Origin: Congregibacter litoralis KT71
GTDB lineage: Bacteria; Pseudomonadota; Gammaproteobacteria; Pseudomonadales; Halieaceae
Reading direction: 5' to 3'
Length of the DNA: 64,000 nucleotides
NCBI RefSeq assembly: GCF_000153125.2
Contig: NZ_CM002299.1
Span: forward strand, 1,859,075 to 1,923,074
Under the pieces are notes generated by a model that saw only the letters and a program-made list of their open reading frames with translations, searched no databases and was not told where the DNA came from. The position numbers were made by a program, and so were the translations under genes. Shown piece by piece: positions 45,879 to 54,982 of this stretch (the first letter of the stretch is position 1; each line of letters starts with the position of its first letter).

Positions 45879-46619
45879 TCAGAGATTAGTCGTACGAAGA
45901 CCTGAAATGGGGTTCATTTCTTCCTCGCCGGCTACATGTCGGATGATGCGGTAATAGAGACCCGCTGCAGAGCCGTCGAGAAGGGCCTCACAAAGCATAT
46001 TATCGGTATCGACAGATTCCGCTGCCTCCAGAACTCTGCCAAAGGTGCGCTTGAAGTTTTCGCTGTGGCGGGTGCGAATATCGGTGCCAAAGAGCATGTC
46101 CCGAAGCACCTCGGGATTGTCGCGGTTGTTCGCGGCTTCGGACACCATCAGGCGGATAAACAGGGAATGATCGCCCGTGCTGGCCTCGGAGCGCAGCTGT
46201 GAAAACTTCTCGAGGGACACCTCGTCGGTGCCCGTGGGGCCATAGATAGAGATGTAGTGAAAACCCGCGATACTCCCCAACTGCTCCTGCACAAGACCGA
46301 GGAGTTTGAAGTAGGAGTCCCGCCGGGAGTGGAGTTCCAGGCGCCGCGTGCTTTGCTCCTGAAGGCTTGTGGCGCGGGTGTTTGCGGTGATTTCTTTTTG
46401 CTGCATGAAATGGCCGATAACCAGCCATAAAAACGCCAGGGGTGCGAAAGCGCCCTCAAAAAAACTGCCGATATCTGCTGTCGGCAGTCTTTGAAACTCG
46501 GTCCAGCCCACAAGGCGCGTGATGTAGTAAATTCCCGTACCCATCCAGACCGTGGTTATCGTGAGTCCGAACATTATCCGCCAGTCGAGACGGGATTTTT
46601 CTGTATCTTCATTGTCCAT
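45879..46619 (-). CDS. Hypothetical membrane protein
   Basis: 246 aa, not recognised. Two membrane spans near the N-terminus (about residues 15-37, FGLTITTVWMGTGIYYITR, and 52-70, GAFAPLAFLWLVIGHFM). A cytoplasmic helical domain follows, with QKEITANTRATSLQEQ just after the second span and SRRDSYFKLLGLVQEQ. The layout resembles other orphan bacterial proteins with a TM hairpin and helical tail; no catalytic motif. It is divergent from the alpha/beta hydrolase with 74 bases between the starts. Confidence 0.65.
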   Translation of the reverse strand: MDNEDTEKSRLDWRIMFGLTITTVWMGTGIYYITRLVGWTEFQRLPTADIGSFFEGAFAPLAFLWLVIGHFMQQKEITANTRATSLQEQSTRRLELHSRRDSYFKLLGLVQEQLGSIAGFHYISIYGPTGTDEVSLEKFSQLRSEASTGDHSLFIRLMVSEAANNRDNPEVLRDMLFGTDIRTRHSENFKRTFGRVLEAAESVDTDNMLCEALLDGSAAGLYYRIIRHVAGEEEMNPISGLRTTNL

Positions 46620-46693
46620 GTATGCAGCATAGCAGAGCTTTTACCCTCGCTTCTGCTGCCTTAGGCTCGTCCGCTCATCAAAGGAGAATCAGT

Positions 46694-47515
46694 GTGGAAG
46701 CGGCTGTTGTAGAAAACTTCGGGGGTAAGGGTCTTCCCTTGCTCTTCGCCCATGCCAATGGCTATCCGCCGGGGAGTTACCGGGAACTTTTTGCCCATCT
46801 GGAGGATCGCTTTGCCATCAATGCACTCGAGCACCGTCCTCTCTGGGGAGGGCGGGAGCCTCCCCGGCGCCTGAGCTGGCAGCTCTTTGCCAGCGATATG
46901 CTCGACGCCATAGATCGCCACTATGACGAACCCGTATGGGTTATGGGTCACAGCATGGGCGGTACCATTGCCGCCCTGGCCGCTCAGCGGCACCCGGATA
47001 AAATTGCCGGGCTCATACTTCTGGATCCTGTGTTTCTGCCAGATCGCTTTGTGCTGGCAACGCGCCTCATGCCCGAAAAGCGCCGACAGAAAATGCCCAT
47101 GCTGCGGCGGGCGCTGTCGCGTCCGGAGCACTTCGAAAACCACGCAAAGGCCTTTGAATTCTATCGCGGAAAACGGGCCTTCAAGGGACTTAGCGATGAG
47201 GCATTAACCCACTATGTTAAGGCAAGTAAAGCGCCCCTGGCTGACGGCGGCGTGCAGCTTCGCTATTCCGGTGCCTGGGAAGCCGCGGTCTACGGCAGTG
47301 CCCCCCGGGCGCGACCCTTGATGAAACGCATGCTTGTGCCGACGCTGGCCCTGCGGGGAGAAAACAGTGACACGCTCCGGCCGGAGATCTGGTCGCGGTG
47401 GCAGCACTGGCAGCCCGCCGCCAGTTTTCGGGAAATTCCCGGGGGGCATCTGTTTCCTCTGGAGGCGCCGCTTGCGACGGCAAAGGCGGTCTCGGATTAC
47501 ATTTTTGGGGATTAA
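46694..47515 (+). CDS. Alpha/beta hydrolase
   Basis: 273 aa from GTG 46694, chosen because AAGGAG lies seven bases upstream and homology-like sequence begins soon after; an ATG at 46622 in frame has no ribosome site and would add 24 residues. Motifs: LLFAHANGYPPGSYREL (oxyanion region), VMGHSMGGTIAALAA (nucleophile Ser), RGENSDTLRPE (acid) and PGGHLFPLEAP (His). Family members of this FAHANGYPP type are hydrolases of unknown natural substrate. The next gene has its own promoter-like box in the gap. Confidence 0.85.
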   Translation: MEAAVVENFGGKGLPLLFAHANGYPPGSYRELFAHLEDRFAINALEHRPLWGGREPPRRLSWQLFASDMLDAIDRHYDEPVWVMGHSMGGTIAALAAQRHPDKIAGLILLDPVFLPDRFVLATRLMPEKRRQKMPMLRRALSRPEHFENHAKAFEFYRGKRAFKGLSDEALTHYVKASKAPLADGGVQLRYSGAWEAAVYGSAPRARPLMKRMLVPTLALRGENSDTLRPEIWSRWQHWQPAASFREIPGGHLFPLEAPLATAKAVSDYIFGD

Positions 47516-47551
47516 TTGCCCGACGACCCTTTCGCGGGAGGCCTGAGCGCC

Positions 47552-47557
47552 TATAAT
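47552..47557 (+). promoter_or_regulatory. -10 box of the universal stress protein gene
   Basis: Perfect TATAAT with expected start of transcription near 47564, about 20 bases before the ATG. No good -35 box at the right spacing was found. Confidence 0.4.
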
Positions 47558-47584
47558 CGATTTGAAGATTCGCGGAGAAAGATT

Positions 47585-48460
47585 ATGAGCAAAATTCTGA
47601 TCGTTGCGGACAAAGGTAAGTCCTGCGTTGCGACATCCCGAGGCCTCGAGCTAGCCGCCAAGTTGGGCTATGACGTTGAGATAGTGGCTTTTGTCTACGC
47701 GCCCCTGAACCGTATTGACGGCGGCAAGACGGAGCAGGCGGAGCTCAAGCAGCAGATTCTCGATAAGCGCCGGGCGCAGATGCTCGAGCGTATTGATGCC
47801 TTCGCGAAGAAAGAACAGAAGGTTGCCCTGAAAGTTGTGTGGTTGAAGACCGTGCATCCATGGATCGTCAAGCGCACCACCAACGGTAACTTTGCCGCAG
47901 TAGTAAAGACCACTCACGCGACGGGGAGTCTCGGTTATACCTCCACGGACTGGCACGTGCTCCGCGAGTGCCCCCTGCCGGTGCTCATGGTGGCAGAGAA
48001 GAAGTGGAGCCGGACACGCCCCGTCATGGCTGCCCTTGATCTCGGCACGCGAAAACGCAGCAAACAGCAGTTGAACTCGAAGGTCCTGGGCGCGGCTAAA
48101 GCCCTTGCAGAGGCCCTGGGCGTCGAACTGAGGATCATGTCGGCGATTGAGATTCCCTCGGTGCTGGCAGATCTGGATCTTGTGGATCCCATCAGCTATT
48201 CCAAGAAGCATCGCGAGGAAATGCTGCCGCACCTCAAGGCCCTGGCAAAAGAACATGACATCCCCGAGAAGCAGTTTGTCACCAAGCGTGGCCCCGTGTG
48301 TAAGGTCATTACGTCCCAGGCAGCCAAGGCCCGGGCGCAGATCGTTGTGATGGGTACGGTGGCCCGCCAGGGTCTGAGTGCCAAGCTTATCGGCAACACC
48401 GCCGAGTCCGTATTACAAGATCTTCATACAGATGTGTTAACCATAAAGCCTGATGCCTGA
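47585..48460 (+). CDS. Universal stress protein, tandem Usp domains (UspE-like)
   Basis: 291 aa from ATG 47585 (CGGAGA upstream). Two Usp folds in tandem: residues 1-140 (KILIVADKGKSCVATSRGLE to PLPVLMVAE) and about 150-291 (RPVMAALDLGTRKRSKQQ to TDVLTIKPDA). The second ends with VVMGTVARQGLSAKLIGNTAE, the G-2x-G-9x-G(S/T)-type nucleotide-binding loop. Stress survival or starvation role; molecular function of the family is not settled. It precedes ppk, another starvation gene, with a hairpin between. Confidence 0.88.
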   Translation: MSKILIVADKGKSCVATSRGLELAAKLGYDVEIVAFVYAPLNRIDGGKTEQAELKQQILDKRRAQMLERIDAFAKKEQKVALKVVWLKTVHPWIVKRTTNGNFAAVVKTTHATGSLGYTSTDWHVLRECPLPVLMVAEKKWSRTRPVMAALDLGTRKRSKQQLNSKVLGAAKALAEALGVELRIMSAIEIPSVLADLDLVDPISYSKKHREEMLPHLKALAKEHDIPEKQFVTKRGPVCKVITSQAAKARAQIVVMGTVARQGLSAKLIGNTAESVLQDLHTDVLTIKPDA

Positions 48461-48465
48461 TCCAA

Positions 48466-48482
48466 TGCCGCGGGGCGCGGCA
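48466..48482 (+). terminator. Hairpin after the Usp gene
   Basis: Seven-bp stem TGCCGCG / CGCGGCA with a GGG loop, six bases after the stop. No T-run follows, so its role as terminator is uncertain. Confidence 0.35.
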
Positions 48483-48514
48483 ACGGGCGATTTCAGTAAA
48501 GGATGGTGAGCACT

Positions 48515-50659
48515 ATGAGCAGCCCGATTAAGACCCGACTGGCGGATCTTGATGACAGTTTGTTTGTACCCCGGGAGCTCAGCTGGCTCTCCTTCAATGC
48601 CCGGGTACTTCAGGAAGCCGCGGACGAGAAAGCCCCGGAGATTCAGCGCCTGCGCTATCTGGGCATTTTTTCCAACAATCTCGACGAATTCTTTCGTGTC
48701 CGCGTTGCTGAGGTTCGGCGCCTTATTACCGTATCCAGTGGTAATGCGCGCCAGAGTGCCAAGGACCTCCTGGGGGCGATTCAGGCTGAGGTAGTCGCCC
48801 AGCAGCGCGACTTTGAGCGGGTTTATGCCACGGTGATGGAGGCGCTCCAGGCGCGGCGCATATACCTGATTAACGAGCGGCAGCTGGAGCCCAATCAGGC
48901 GCAGTTCGTTCAGGACTTTTTCACGAAAACCGTGCTGCCAGAACTGGATCCCATTCTCTTTAACGAGGGTTCACCGATTCCGGTGCTCAATGATGAGTGC
49001 CTGTACCTTGCGGTGCAGATCAACGGAGGCAAGAAACAGCGCGTGGCCGTGGTTGAAGTGCCCACAGATCGCATGAATCGATTCGTGGAGATTCCCCGGC
49101 GAAAAGGTAAAAGCGGGCGGGTTTTCATCGCCCTGGATAATGTGATCCGTGCCTGCCTGCCGCAGATGTTTCGCGGCGTGTTAGCCATCGATTCGGCGGA
49201 GGCGTACTGTTTTAAGTTTTCCCGGGATGCGGAGCTTGAGCTTGATGTGGGCATCATGGAAAGCCTCATCGAGAAGATGGCCAGCAGCCTCAAGCAGCGG
49301 CAGAAGGCGGATGCCGTGCGCTTTGTTTACGATGCGGATATGCCCACGAGCCTGCTGGATTTTTTGGGATCAAAATTCTCCCTCGGCAAATACGACAGTT
49401 TGATTCCCGGCGGACGCTATCATAACTCCAAGGATTTCATGGCCTTTCCCAACGTAGGGCCCCGATATCTTGAGTTGCGGCCCCTGGGCAACGTGCCGGT
49501 CAGCCGTGTCGACGAGGCGGAGAACATTCTCGCGGCAATTCGCAGCAAGGATGTATTGCTCTATTACCCCTACCACTCTTTTGATTACCTGATTGATTTG
49601 CTGAAAACCGCCGCCGTGGATCCCGATGTGGACAACATCAAGATCTGTCTTTATCGCGTCGCCTCCGATTCCCGTGTTGTGGATGCGCTCCTAAGCGCCG
49701 TGCACAATGGCAAGCGCGTCATGGCGGTGGTGGAACTGGCGGCGCGCTTCGACGAGCAGGCCAATATCAACTGGGCGCAGCGGCTCACGGAAGGTGGGAT
49801 TGAGGTCAAGTTCGGTGTCCCGGGCCTGAAGGTGCACAGTAAATTGCTCCTGATACAGCGACGGGAAGAGGGGCAACAACGCTTCTATACCCATATTGGC
49901 ACGGGAAACTTTAACGAGAAAACCTCGCGCCTTTACACGGACTTTTCCCTCATGACCTATGACCAGGATCTGGGTCGCGAGGTGTTCGATGTTTTTGACT
50001 TTCTCCAGTACAACTATCGGCGCCCCCAATATCAGCATTTACTCGTGTCGCCCCACAGCTCCCGCCCGGGATTAACGGAAATGATCGAGGGCGAGATTGC
50101 GAATGCCCGAAAGGGCCTGCGGGCCGCCATGACCCTCAAGTGCAATAATCTCGTAGACCGGGAACTGGTCATGAAGCTCTATGAGGCGAGTGATGCGGGG
50201 GTGGAGATTCGCCTGATTATTCGCGGCATGTGTTCCCTGCAGCCCGGCGTGCGGGGGATTTCGGAAAACATTGAAGCCATCAGCGTCGTGGATCGCTATC
50301 TCGAGCATCCCCGGGTCTATGTGTTTTACAACGCGGGCAAGCCTCGTTACTACATTGGCTCTGCGGATCTCATGACCCGGAATCTGGATTATCGGGTCGA
50401 AGTGCTATGTCCCATCTATGACGCTGATGCGAAAGCCACGATTCAGGATGTGCTGGATATACAGTGGCATGACAATGTGCGTGCGCGGGTCATCGATAAA
50501 GCGCAGTCCAACGAGTTCGTGCCGCGAAAGGCAAAGTCGGCGGCGATTCGTTCCCAGGAGGCCATCCACAGCTTTCTGAGCACCGGGAAGAAGCCGCGCA
50601 TTCCCCGATCCAATATGCTGCTCCCCGCCAAGCAGCGCAAGAAAAGCAAAAAGGACTAG
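48515..50659 (+). CDS. ppk: Polyphosphate kinase 1
   Basis: Reversible ATP-to-polyphosphate polymerase of the inner membrane, about 714 aa. ATG 48515 fits a GGTGAG ribosome site better than the in-frame ATG 48503, which abuts AAGGA. N-terminal domain starts FVPRELSWLSFNARVLQEA; the phosphohistidine is the His of GLKVHSKLLL (codon 49834-49836), preceded by YRVASDSRVVDAL. The C-terminal PLD-like region holds THIGTGNFNEKTSRLYTDF, and a basic Lys/Arg tail ends the protein. Together with relA upstream it marks stringent and phosphate storage responses. Confidence 0.95.
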   Translation: MSSPIKTRLADLDDSLFVPRELSWLSFNARVLQEAADEKAPEIQRLRYLGIFSNNLDEFFRVRVAEVRRLITVSSGNARQSAKDLLGAIQAEVVAQQRDFERVYATVMEALQARRIYLINERQLEPNQAQFVQDFFTKTVLPELDPILFNEGSPIPVLNDECLYLAVQINGGKKQRVAVVEVPTDRMNRFVEIPRRKGKSGRVFIALDNVIRACLPQMFRGVLAIDSAEAYCFKFSRDAELELDVGIMESLIEKMASSLKQRQKADAVRFVYDADMPTSLLDFLGSKFSLGKYDSLIPGGRYHNSKDFMAFPNVGPRYLELRPLGNVPVSRVDEAENILAAIRSKDVLLYYPYHSFDYLIDLLKTAAVDPDVDNIKICLYRVASDSRVVDALLSAVHNGKRVMAVVELAARFDEQANINWAQRLTEGGIEVKFGVPGLKVHSKLLLIQRREEGQQRFYTHIGTGNFNEKTSRLYTDFSLMTYDQDLGREVFDVFDFLQYNYRRPQYQHLLVSPHSSRPGLTEMIEGEIANARKGLRAAMTLKCNNLVDRELVMKLYEASDAGVEIRLIIRGMCSLQPGVRGISENIEAISVVDRYLEHPRVYVFYNAGKPRYYIGSADLMTRNLDYRVEVLCPIYDADAKATIQDVLDIQWHDNVRARVIDKAQSNEFVPRKAKSAAIRSQEAIHSFLSTGKKPRIPRSNMLLPAKQRKKSKKD

Positions 50660-50662
50660 CTG

Positions 50663-51610
50663 GTGGCCGGAGCCAGTCTTCTCGCCTTGCTCGATGACAT
50701 CGCCGTGCTGATGGACGATGTGTCGGTAATGACAAAGGTGGCGGCCCGTAAAACCGCTGGTGTTCTGGGTGACGACCTAGCGGTGAATGCCGAGAAAGTT
50801 ACCGGTGTGGCTGCGGATCGTGAGCTTCCCGTGGTCTATGCCGTGTTTAAGGGCTCCCTCCTGAACAAGGCCATGTTGGTGCCGGCGGCCATTGTGATTG
50901 CGGCGTTTGCAGGCTGGTTGATTACGCCCTTGCTCATTGCCGGGGGGCTTTTCCTGTGTTTCGAGGGCTTTGAAAAAGTCTGGCACTCCGTCGGTCACAG
51001 TGAACAGGAGCTTCACGAAGAGCAGGAGGCGCTCCGTACCCAGCTCGAAGATCCCGCCACGGACCCCCTGAAGCTGGAAAAAAAGCGCATCCGGGGCGCG
51101 GTGCGCACGGACTTTATTCTCTCCGCTGAGATTATCGTCATTACCCTGGGCATCGTCGGCGAGGCGAGCCTCCTCGTGCGTGCCAGCGTCTTAAGTGTCA
51201 TCGCTATCGCGATGACCCTGGGCGTCTATGGGTTGGTGGCAGTTCTGGTGAAGATTGATGATTTGGGCTTGTACTGGCTTCAGAGCGAGCATCAAGGAGT
51301 CCGGGGGCAGGTGCCTCGCACCCTCGGGCGTGGGCTGCTGTTCCTCGCTCCGCGGTTGATGCGGGCGTTGACGGTTCTCGGCACGGCGGCGATGTTTCTT
51401 GTGGGTGGCGGGATTCTCGTTCACGGCATCCCCCTGCTTCACCATTTGTCGGAGGATGTGCTCCACTGGGCGGTGATGTTCATTGCAGACAACGCCTGGG
51501 TCCAGGTGGTGACGCCGCAGTTGTTCGCAGCGCTGACAGGCTTACTGGCGGGGGGCGTGGTGCTGACGGTGGTGTCCACGGGGCAACGGCTGTTCACCAG
51601 AGCCTCCTGA
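50663..51610 (+). CDS. DUF808 (YedI-like) membrane protein
   Basis: 315 aa integral membrane protein of the DUF808 family, function unknown. The start GTG 50663 lies three bases after the ppk stop. Family start ASLLALLDDIAVLMDDVSVM, and KVAARKTAGVLGDDLAVNA are diagnostic. At least five hydrophobic spans (for example FAGWLITPLLIAGGLFLCF and FILSAEIIVITLGIVG). Likely cotranscribed with ppk, but no functional link is known. Confidence 0.88.
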   Translation: MAGASLLALLDDIAVLMDDVSVMTKVAARKTAGVLGDDLAVNAEKVTGVAADRELPVVYAVFKGSLLNKAMLVPAAIVIAAFAGWLITPLLIAGGLFLCFEGFEKVWHSVGHSEQELHEEQEALRTQLEDPATDPLKLEKKRIRGAVRTDFILSAEIIVITLGIVGEASLLVRASVLSVIAIAMTLGVYGLVAVLVKIDDLGLYWLQSEHQGVRGQVPRTLGRGLLFLAPRLMRALTVLGTAAMFLVGGGILVHGIPLLHHLSEDVLHWAVMFIADNAWVQVVTPQLFAALTGLLAGGVVLTVVSTGQRLFTRAS

Positions 51611-51636
51611 AACACCCCTGGCTGCTATTCACGCGG

Positions 51637-53118
51637 CTACTTCAACAGTGAGCCGAGAATTCCCCGAAAGAGTTTTTTACCCAGGCTTCGGCCCGTGGCA
51701 GAGCCGAGACTGCGGACCATGCTTTTTACGAAGGCATCGCTGGTGCTCTGGGTTTTTCGTCCGGTCTTTCGTTTGGCGCTCTGTTCGCGTTTTTTCAGCG
51801 CCGCTTCGTCCCGCTCCGCCTGCTGCACCGTAGCCCGGGCCAGGAGCACCTCATGGGCGCTCTCCCGATCGATGCTCTGGGTGTAGCGCCGGCGGTTTGG
51901 GTCGTTTTTCATGACGGCTTCCCTTTCAGCCAGGGTGGCCTTACCCATGCGGGAGGAGGGTGGTCTGACCAGGGTTCGCTGGACCATGGAAGGCACGCCC
52001 TTTTTCTGGAGCGTCGATACCAGCGCTTCCCCCACGCCGAGTTCACTGATCACCGTTTCTGTGTCCAGGGCGGGGTTTTTTCGAAAGCTCTGCGCTGCAA
52101 CCCGCACCGCTTTTTGTTCCTTCGGTGTGTAGGCCCGAAGGGCGTGCTGTACGCGATTGCCCAGCTGGCCGAGTACGCTGTCGGGAATGTCGGCGGGACT
52201 CTGGGTGACAAAGTAGATGCCCACGCCCTTGGAGCGAATGAGGCGCACCACCTGTTCGATCGTTTGGAGCAGGATTTTTGGTGCGTCCTGAAACAACAGG
52301 TGGGCTTCATCGAAAAAGAACACCAGCTCGGGCTTGTCCGGATCCCCGATCTCGGGAAGTTGCTCAAACAGCTCGGAGAGTAGCCATAGCAGCAAGGTGC
52401 TGTAGACCCGGGGACTGCGGATGAGGGTATCCGCTGCCAGAACGTTGATCACACCCCGTCCGTCCCGGGTCCGTTGCATGAGGTCCCCAAGCTCCAGGGC
52501 GGGCTCGCCGAAAAAGTGTTTTCCGCCCTCGCGCTCCAACATCAACAGGCGTCGCAGAATGGCGTTTACGGAGGCGGCGGAGACGCGATAGCTGGTGCCC
52601 AGGGATTGACGGTTGTCCGCCAGATGCTGGAGGGTCGTGCGCAGATCCGCGAGATCCAGCATGAGAAGGCCGTTGTCGTCGGCAAACTGGAAAACCAGGG
52701 TGAGCACACCCTCCTGGGTGTCGTTGAGGCCCAGGAGCCGAGAGAGCAGCTGTGGGCCCATTTCGCTGAGGGTCGTACGGATCGGTGTGCCTTTTTTGCC
52801 GAAAACATCCCAAAAAGCGACGGGAAAGCCCTCCTGCGCATAGTCGCTGATCCCGATTTTTTCGATGCGCTCATCAATCTTTGGGTGGGGTTTTCCGGGC
52901 TGGCTCAGTCCTGAAATATCCCCCTTCACATCGGCGAGAAAGACCGGCACCCCCTGAGCCGAAAAGCTCTCGGCCAGGCATTGGAGGGTCACGGTTTTAC
53001 CCGTGCCCGTGGCGCCGGCGATCAGTCCATGTCGATTCGCATAGCGAGGATTTAAAAATATCTGACCCTCATCGGATCCTCCGATGAGGATGCCGGGTGA
53101 TTTCTCTTCGATACTCAT
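51637..53118 (-). CDS. HerA-like ATPase (DUF853 / YjgR family)
   Basis: P-loop ATPase of the HerA/FtsK superfamily, 493 aa, YjgR type. Walker A is GATGTGKTVTLQ (near residues 32-43) and Walker B is ELVFFFDEAHLLF. A basic C-terminal region (KREQSAKRKTGRKTQ) may bind nucleic acid. ATG 53118 is chosen: the frame stays open another 435 bases upstream but only through the Lys/Ala-rich tail of the wax ester synthase, a composition artefact. It is ten bases downstream of that gene, same strand, so the two likely form an operon. Cellular role unknown. Confidence 0.9.
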   Translation of the reverse strand: MSIEEKSPGILIGGSDEGQIFLNPRYANRHGLIAGATGTGKTVTLQCLAESFSAQGVPVFLADVKGDISGLSQPGKPHPKIDERIEKIGISDYAQEGFPVAFWDVFGKKGTPIRTTLSEMGPQLLSRLLGLNDTQEGVLTLVFQFADDNGLLMLDLADLRTTLQHLADNRQSLGTSYRVSAASVNAILRRLLMLEREGGKHFFGEPALELGDLMQRTRDGRGVINVLAADTLIRSPRVYSTLLLWLLSELFEQLPEIGDPDKPELVFFFDEAHLLFQDAPKILLQTIEQVVRLIRSKGVGIYFVTQSPADIPDSVLGQLGNRVQHALRAYTPKEQKAVRVAAQSFRKNPALDTETVISELGVGEALVSTLQKKGVPSMVQRTLVRPPSSRMGKATLAEREAVMKNDPNRRRYTQSIDRESAHEVLLARATVQQAERDEAALKKREQSAKRKTGRKTQSTSDAFVKSMVRSLGSATGRSLGKKLFRGILGSLLK

Positions 53119-53128
53119 AGCGTACCTG

Positions 53129-54856
53129 TCAGCTGCTGGCGAGTTTGGGTTTGACGGCGGCTTTTCGCACGGGGCGTTTCGCCTTGGTCTTAGCTTTAGT
53201 CTGGGTTTTTGCTTTAGTTTTTGCTTTAGCTTTTGCCGGGGTCTTTGCTTGGGTCTTTGTCTTGGACCTGGTCTTAGTCTTGGCGGCGCTCGTACTTTTT
53301 GCCTTAGCTTTGGCTTTGCTCGGGCTGGCGGTCTTCGATTTCCCAGGAGCCCGGGTTTTCGTTTTGGCTTTGGTTTTAGCTTTGCCTGTGGCTCCTGCTG
53401 GGGCCTTTGCCGGGGCGCGGGAGCCACGCCGTTTGTCGCTGGCACGACGGCCCGCGCCGCTGATACCGGCGACGTTTTCCAGTTCGGCGAGGGCGTCCTC
53501 AAGATGGTCGATGATGCGCTGAATCTGGGGCATGGACCTGCGGCAGGCCACAATGCCGAAATCCAACTGGTCGTGATAGCTCACCAGGGTGATGTTCATA
53601 GCGAAGCCATCGAAAACGATGGACGCAGGGTACATGCCATCCAGTCGTGCACCCTGCCAATAAAGAGGCTTGCGCGGCCCGGGTACGTTGGAAACCACCG
53701 TGCTGAAGGCCGGAAACTTGGAGCCCAGGCCGAGGATAGAGGTTAACAGCGCGGGAAGCTGGGTCAGTTGCATGAACAACGCCCCCTCTGCCGGGGAGAG
53801 CTCCCGCAGCAAGTCCTTCCCCGCGCGCATAGATTCCTGAATCGTGCGCAGACGCTTTTCCGGATCGTAAACATTGGTAGCCATATCGGCGGTGATAAAC
53901 CCGATGGCATTGCTGGAATCCACATCGCCTTCTTCGCGCAGGGAGACCGGGGCCATGGCTTTCAGGGAATGGAGGGGCAGTTCATCCCGGGACAGGAGGT
54001 AGCGACGGAGGGCGCCGGCGCACATGGCAAGCACGATGTCATTGACCGTGGCATCCATGGCCTTACAGACATTTTTGACGCGATCGAAGGCAAAGGTTTG
54101 GGCGACAAAGCGACGGGCACCGGAAACGCGGGTATTGATCGAGGTTTTAGGGACGTTGTGCCAGGGCACTGCCAGGTTGCCGCTGCGTCCGACAAAGGCC
54201 AGACCAAAGCGTCGCATGGCCGTTGCCAGATTGATGCTCGAGTCGTACTGCTGCTTCAGGGCCTCCAGAACATTGCGCATGTCGCGCTTGCTGGGGTTGC
54301 CTGCTTCAGGCCTGTTGCCAAAGCGGGCCTGTTTGTACACTTCGTAGGCTTGCCGGGAGTAGGGGGCATAGCTTGGTGATTCGTCGGGCTCCTCGGAGCA
54401 CATGGCCTGTGTGATGTGCATGGCGCCCACGCCATCGATGGCGGCGTGATGGACCTTGTTGTACACGGCAAACTGCCGGTTTTGCAGTCCTTCTATGATG
54501 TGCAGCTCCCATAATGGCCGGGTGCGATCCAGCAGGGTCGTATGCAGGCGTGAGGCGAGGGCAAAAAGTTCACGATAACGTCCGGGACTCGGCAGTGCCG
54601 AATGGCGGACATGGTAATCCATGTCAATGTGCTCATCCGTCTCCCAGAACAGCCCTGACTTTCCCGAGACGACGTACTCGCCAAAAGGCTTGCGGAATTC
54701 CGTGCTCTCCCGCAATAGGGTTCGGACGGAGGTGAGAAACTCCTGCTCATCAGCACCCTCGGGCAGCGTGAAGAGATTCACGCCCCCGACGTGCATGGGG
54801 GTCTCACGTTTCTCAAGAAGGAGAAAGCCGGCACTTGCCAAATCTATTCTGCGCAT
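53129..54856 (-). CDS. Wax ester synthase / diacylglycerol acyltransferase with H1-like tail
   Basis: WS/DGAT-type acyltransferase, 575 aa, making wax esters from fatty alcohol and acyl-CoA and/or TAG from diacylglycerol. Start ATG 54856 follows AAGGGA at eight bases; an upstream in-frame start was rejected. The catalytic HHxxxDG is HHAAIDG at residues 136-142. The second conserved region is VSNVPGPRKPLYWQGARL, typical of the C-terminal domain. From residue 469 to 575 it carries a 107-residue Lys/Ala/Thr-rich tail (AKTKAKTQTKAKTKAK-type repeats) like histone H1 or AlgP C-termini. Such a tail is not part of the normal enzyme (about 450-480 aa). Confidence 0.9.
   Translation of the reverse strand: MRRIDLASAGFLLLEKRETPMHVGGVNLFTLPEGADEQEFLTSVRTLLRESTEFRKPFGEYVVSGKSGLFWETDEHIDMDYHVRHSALPSPGRYRELFALASRLHTTLLDRTRPLWELHIIEGLQNRQFAVYNKVHHAAIDGVGAMHITQAMCSEEPDESPSYAPYSRQAYEVYKQARFGNRPEAGNPSKRDMRNVLEALKQQYDSSINLATAMRRFGLAFVGRSGNLAVPWHNVPKTSINTRVSGARRFVAQTFAFDRVKNVCKAMDATVNDIVLAMCAGALRRYLLSRDELPLHSLKAMAPVSLREEGDVDSSNAIGFITADMATNVYDPEKRLRTIQESMRAGKDLLRELSPAEGALFMQLTQLPALLTSILGLGSKFPAFSTVVSNVPGPRKPLYWQGARLDGMYPASIVFDGFAMNITLVSYHDQLDFGIVACRRSMPQIQRIIDHLEDALAELENVAGISGAGRRASDKRRGSRAPAKAPAGATGKAKTKAKTKTRAPGKSKTASPSKAKAKAKSTSAAKTKTRSKTKTQAKTPAKAKAKTKAKTQTKAKTKAKRPVRKAAVKPKLASS
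53132..53452 (-). repeat. Degenerate short repeats coding the Lys/Ala/Thr-rich tail
   Basis: Imperfect short repeats (units such as GCTAAAGCAAAAAC on the coding strand) encode the last 107 residues of the wax ester synthase. Repeat-driven composition keeps several other frames open here on both strands. Confidence 0.7.
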
Positions 54857-54982
54857 TTTTTTATCCCTTATTGTTGGGCGAATCCTATAAGCTTTGCGCC
54901 TGTGATGTAAGCGGTCCCCACAAACCGGGACTGTGACAACACTACACCGCAAACACCAATCAGGTAAATCGGGAGAACCGTA

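Noticed and set aside
53119..53553. 435-base upstream extension of the HerA-like frame and long plus-strand frames over the same DNA
   Set aside because: They run only through the Lys/Ala-repeat tail of the wax ester synthase; the biased repeats keep all frames open. The ATPase begins properly at ATG 53118.
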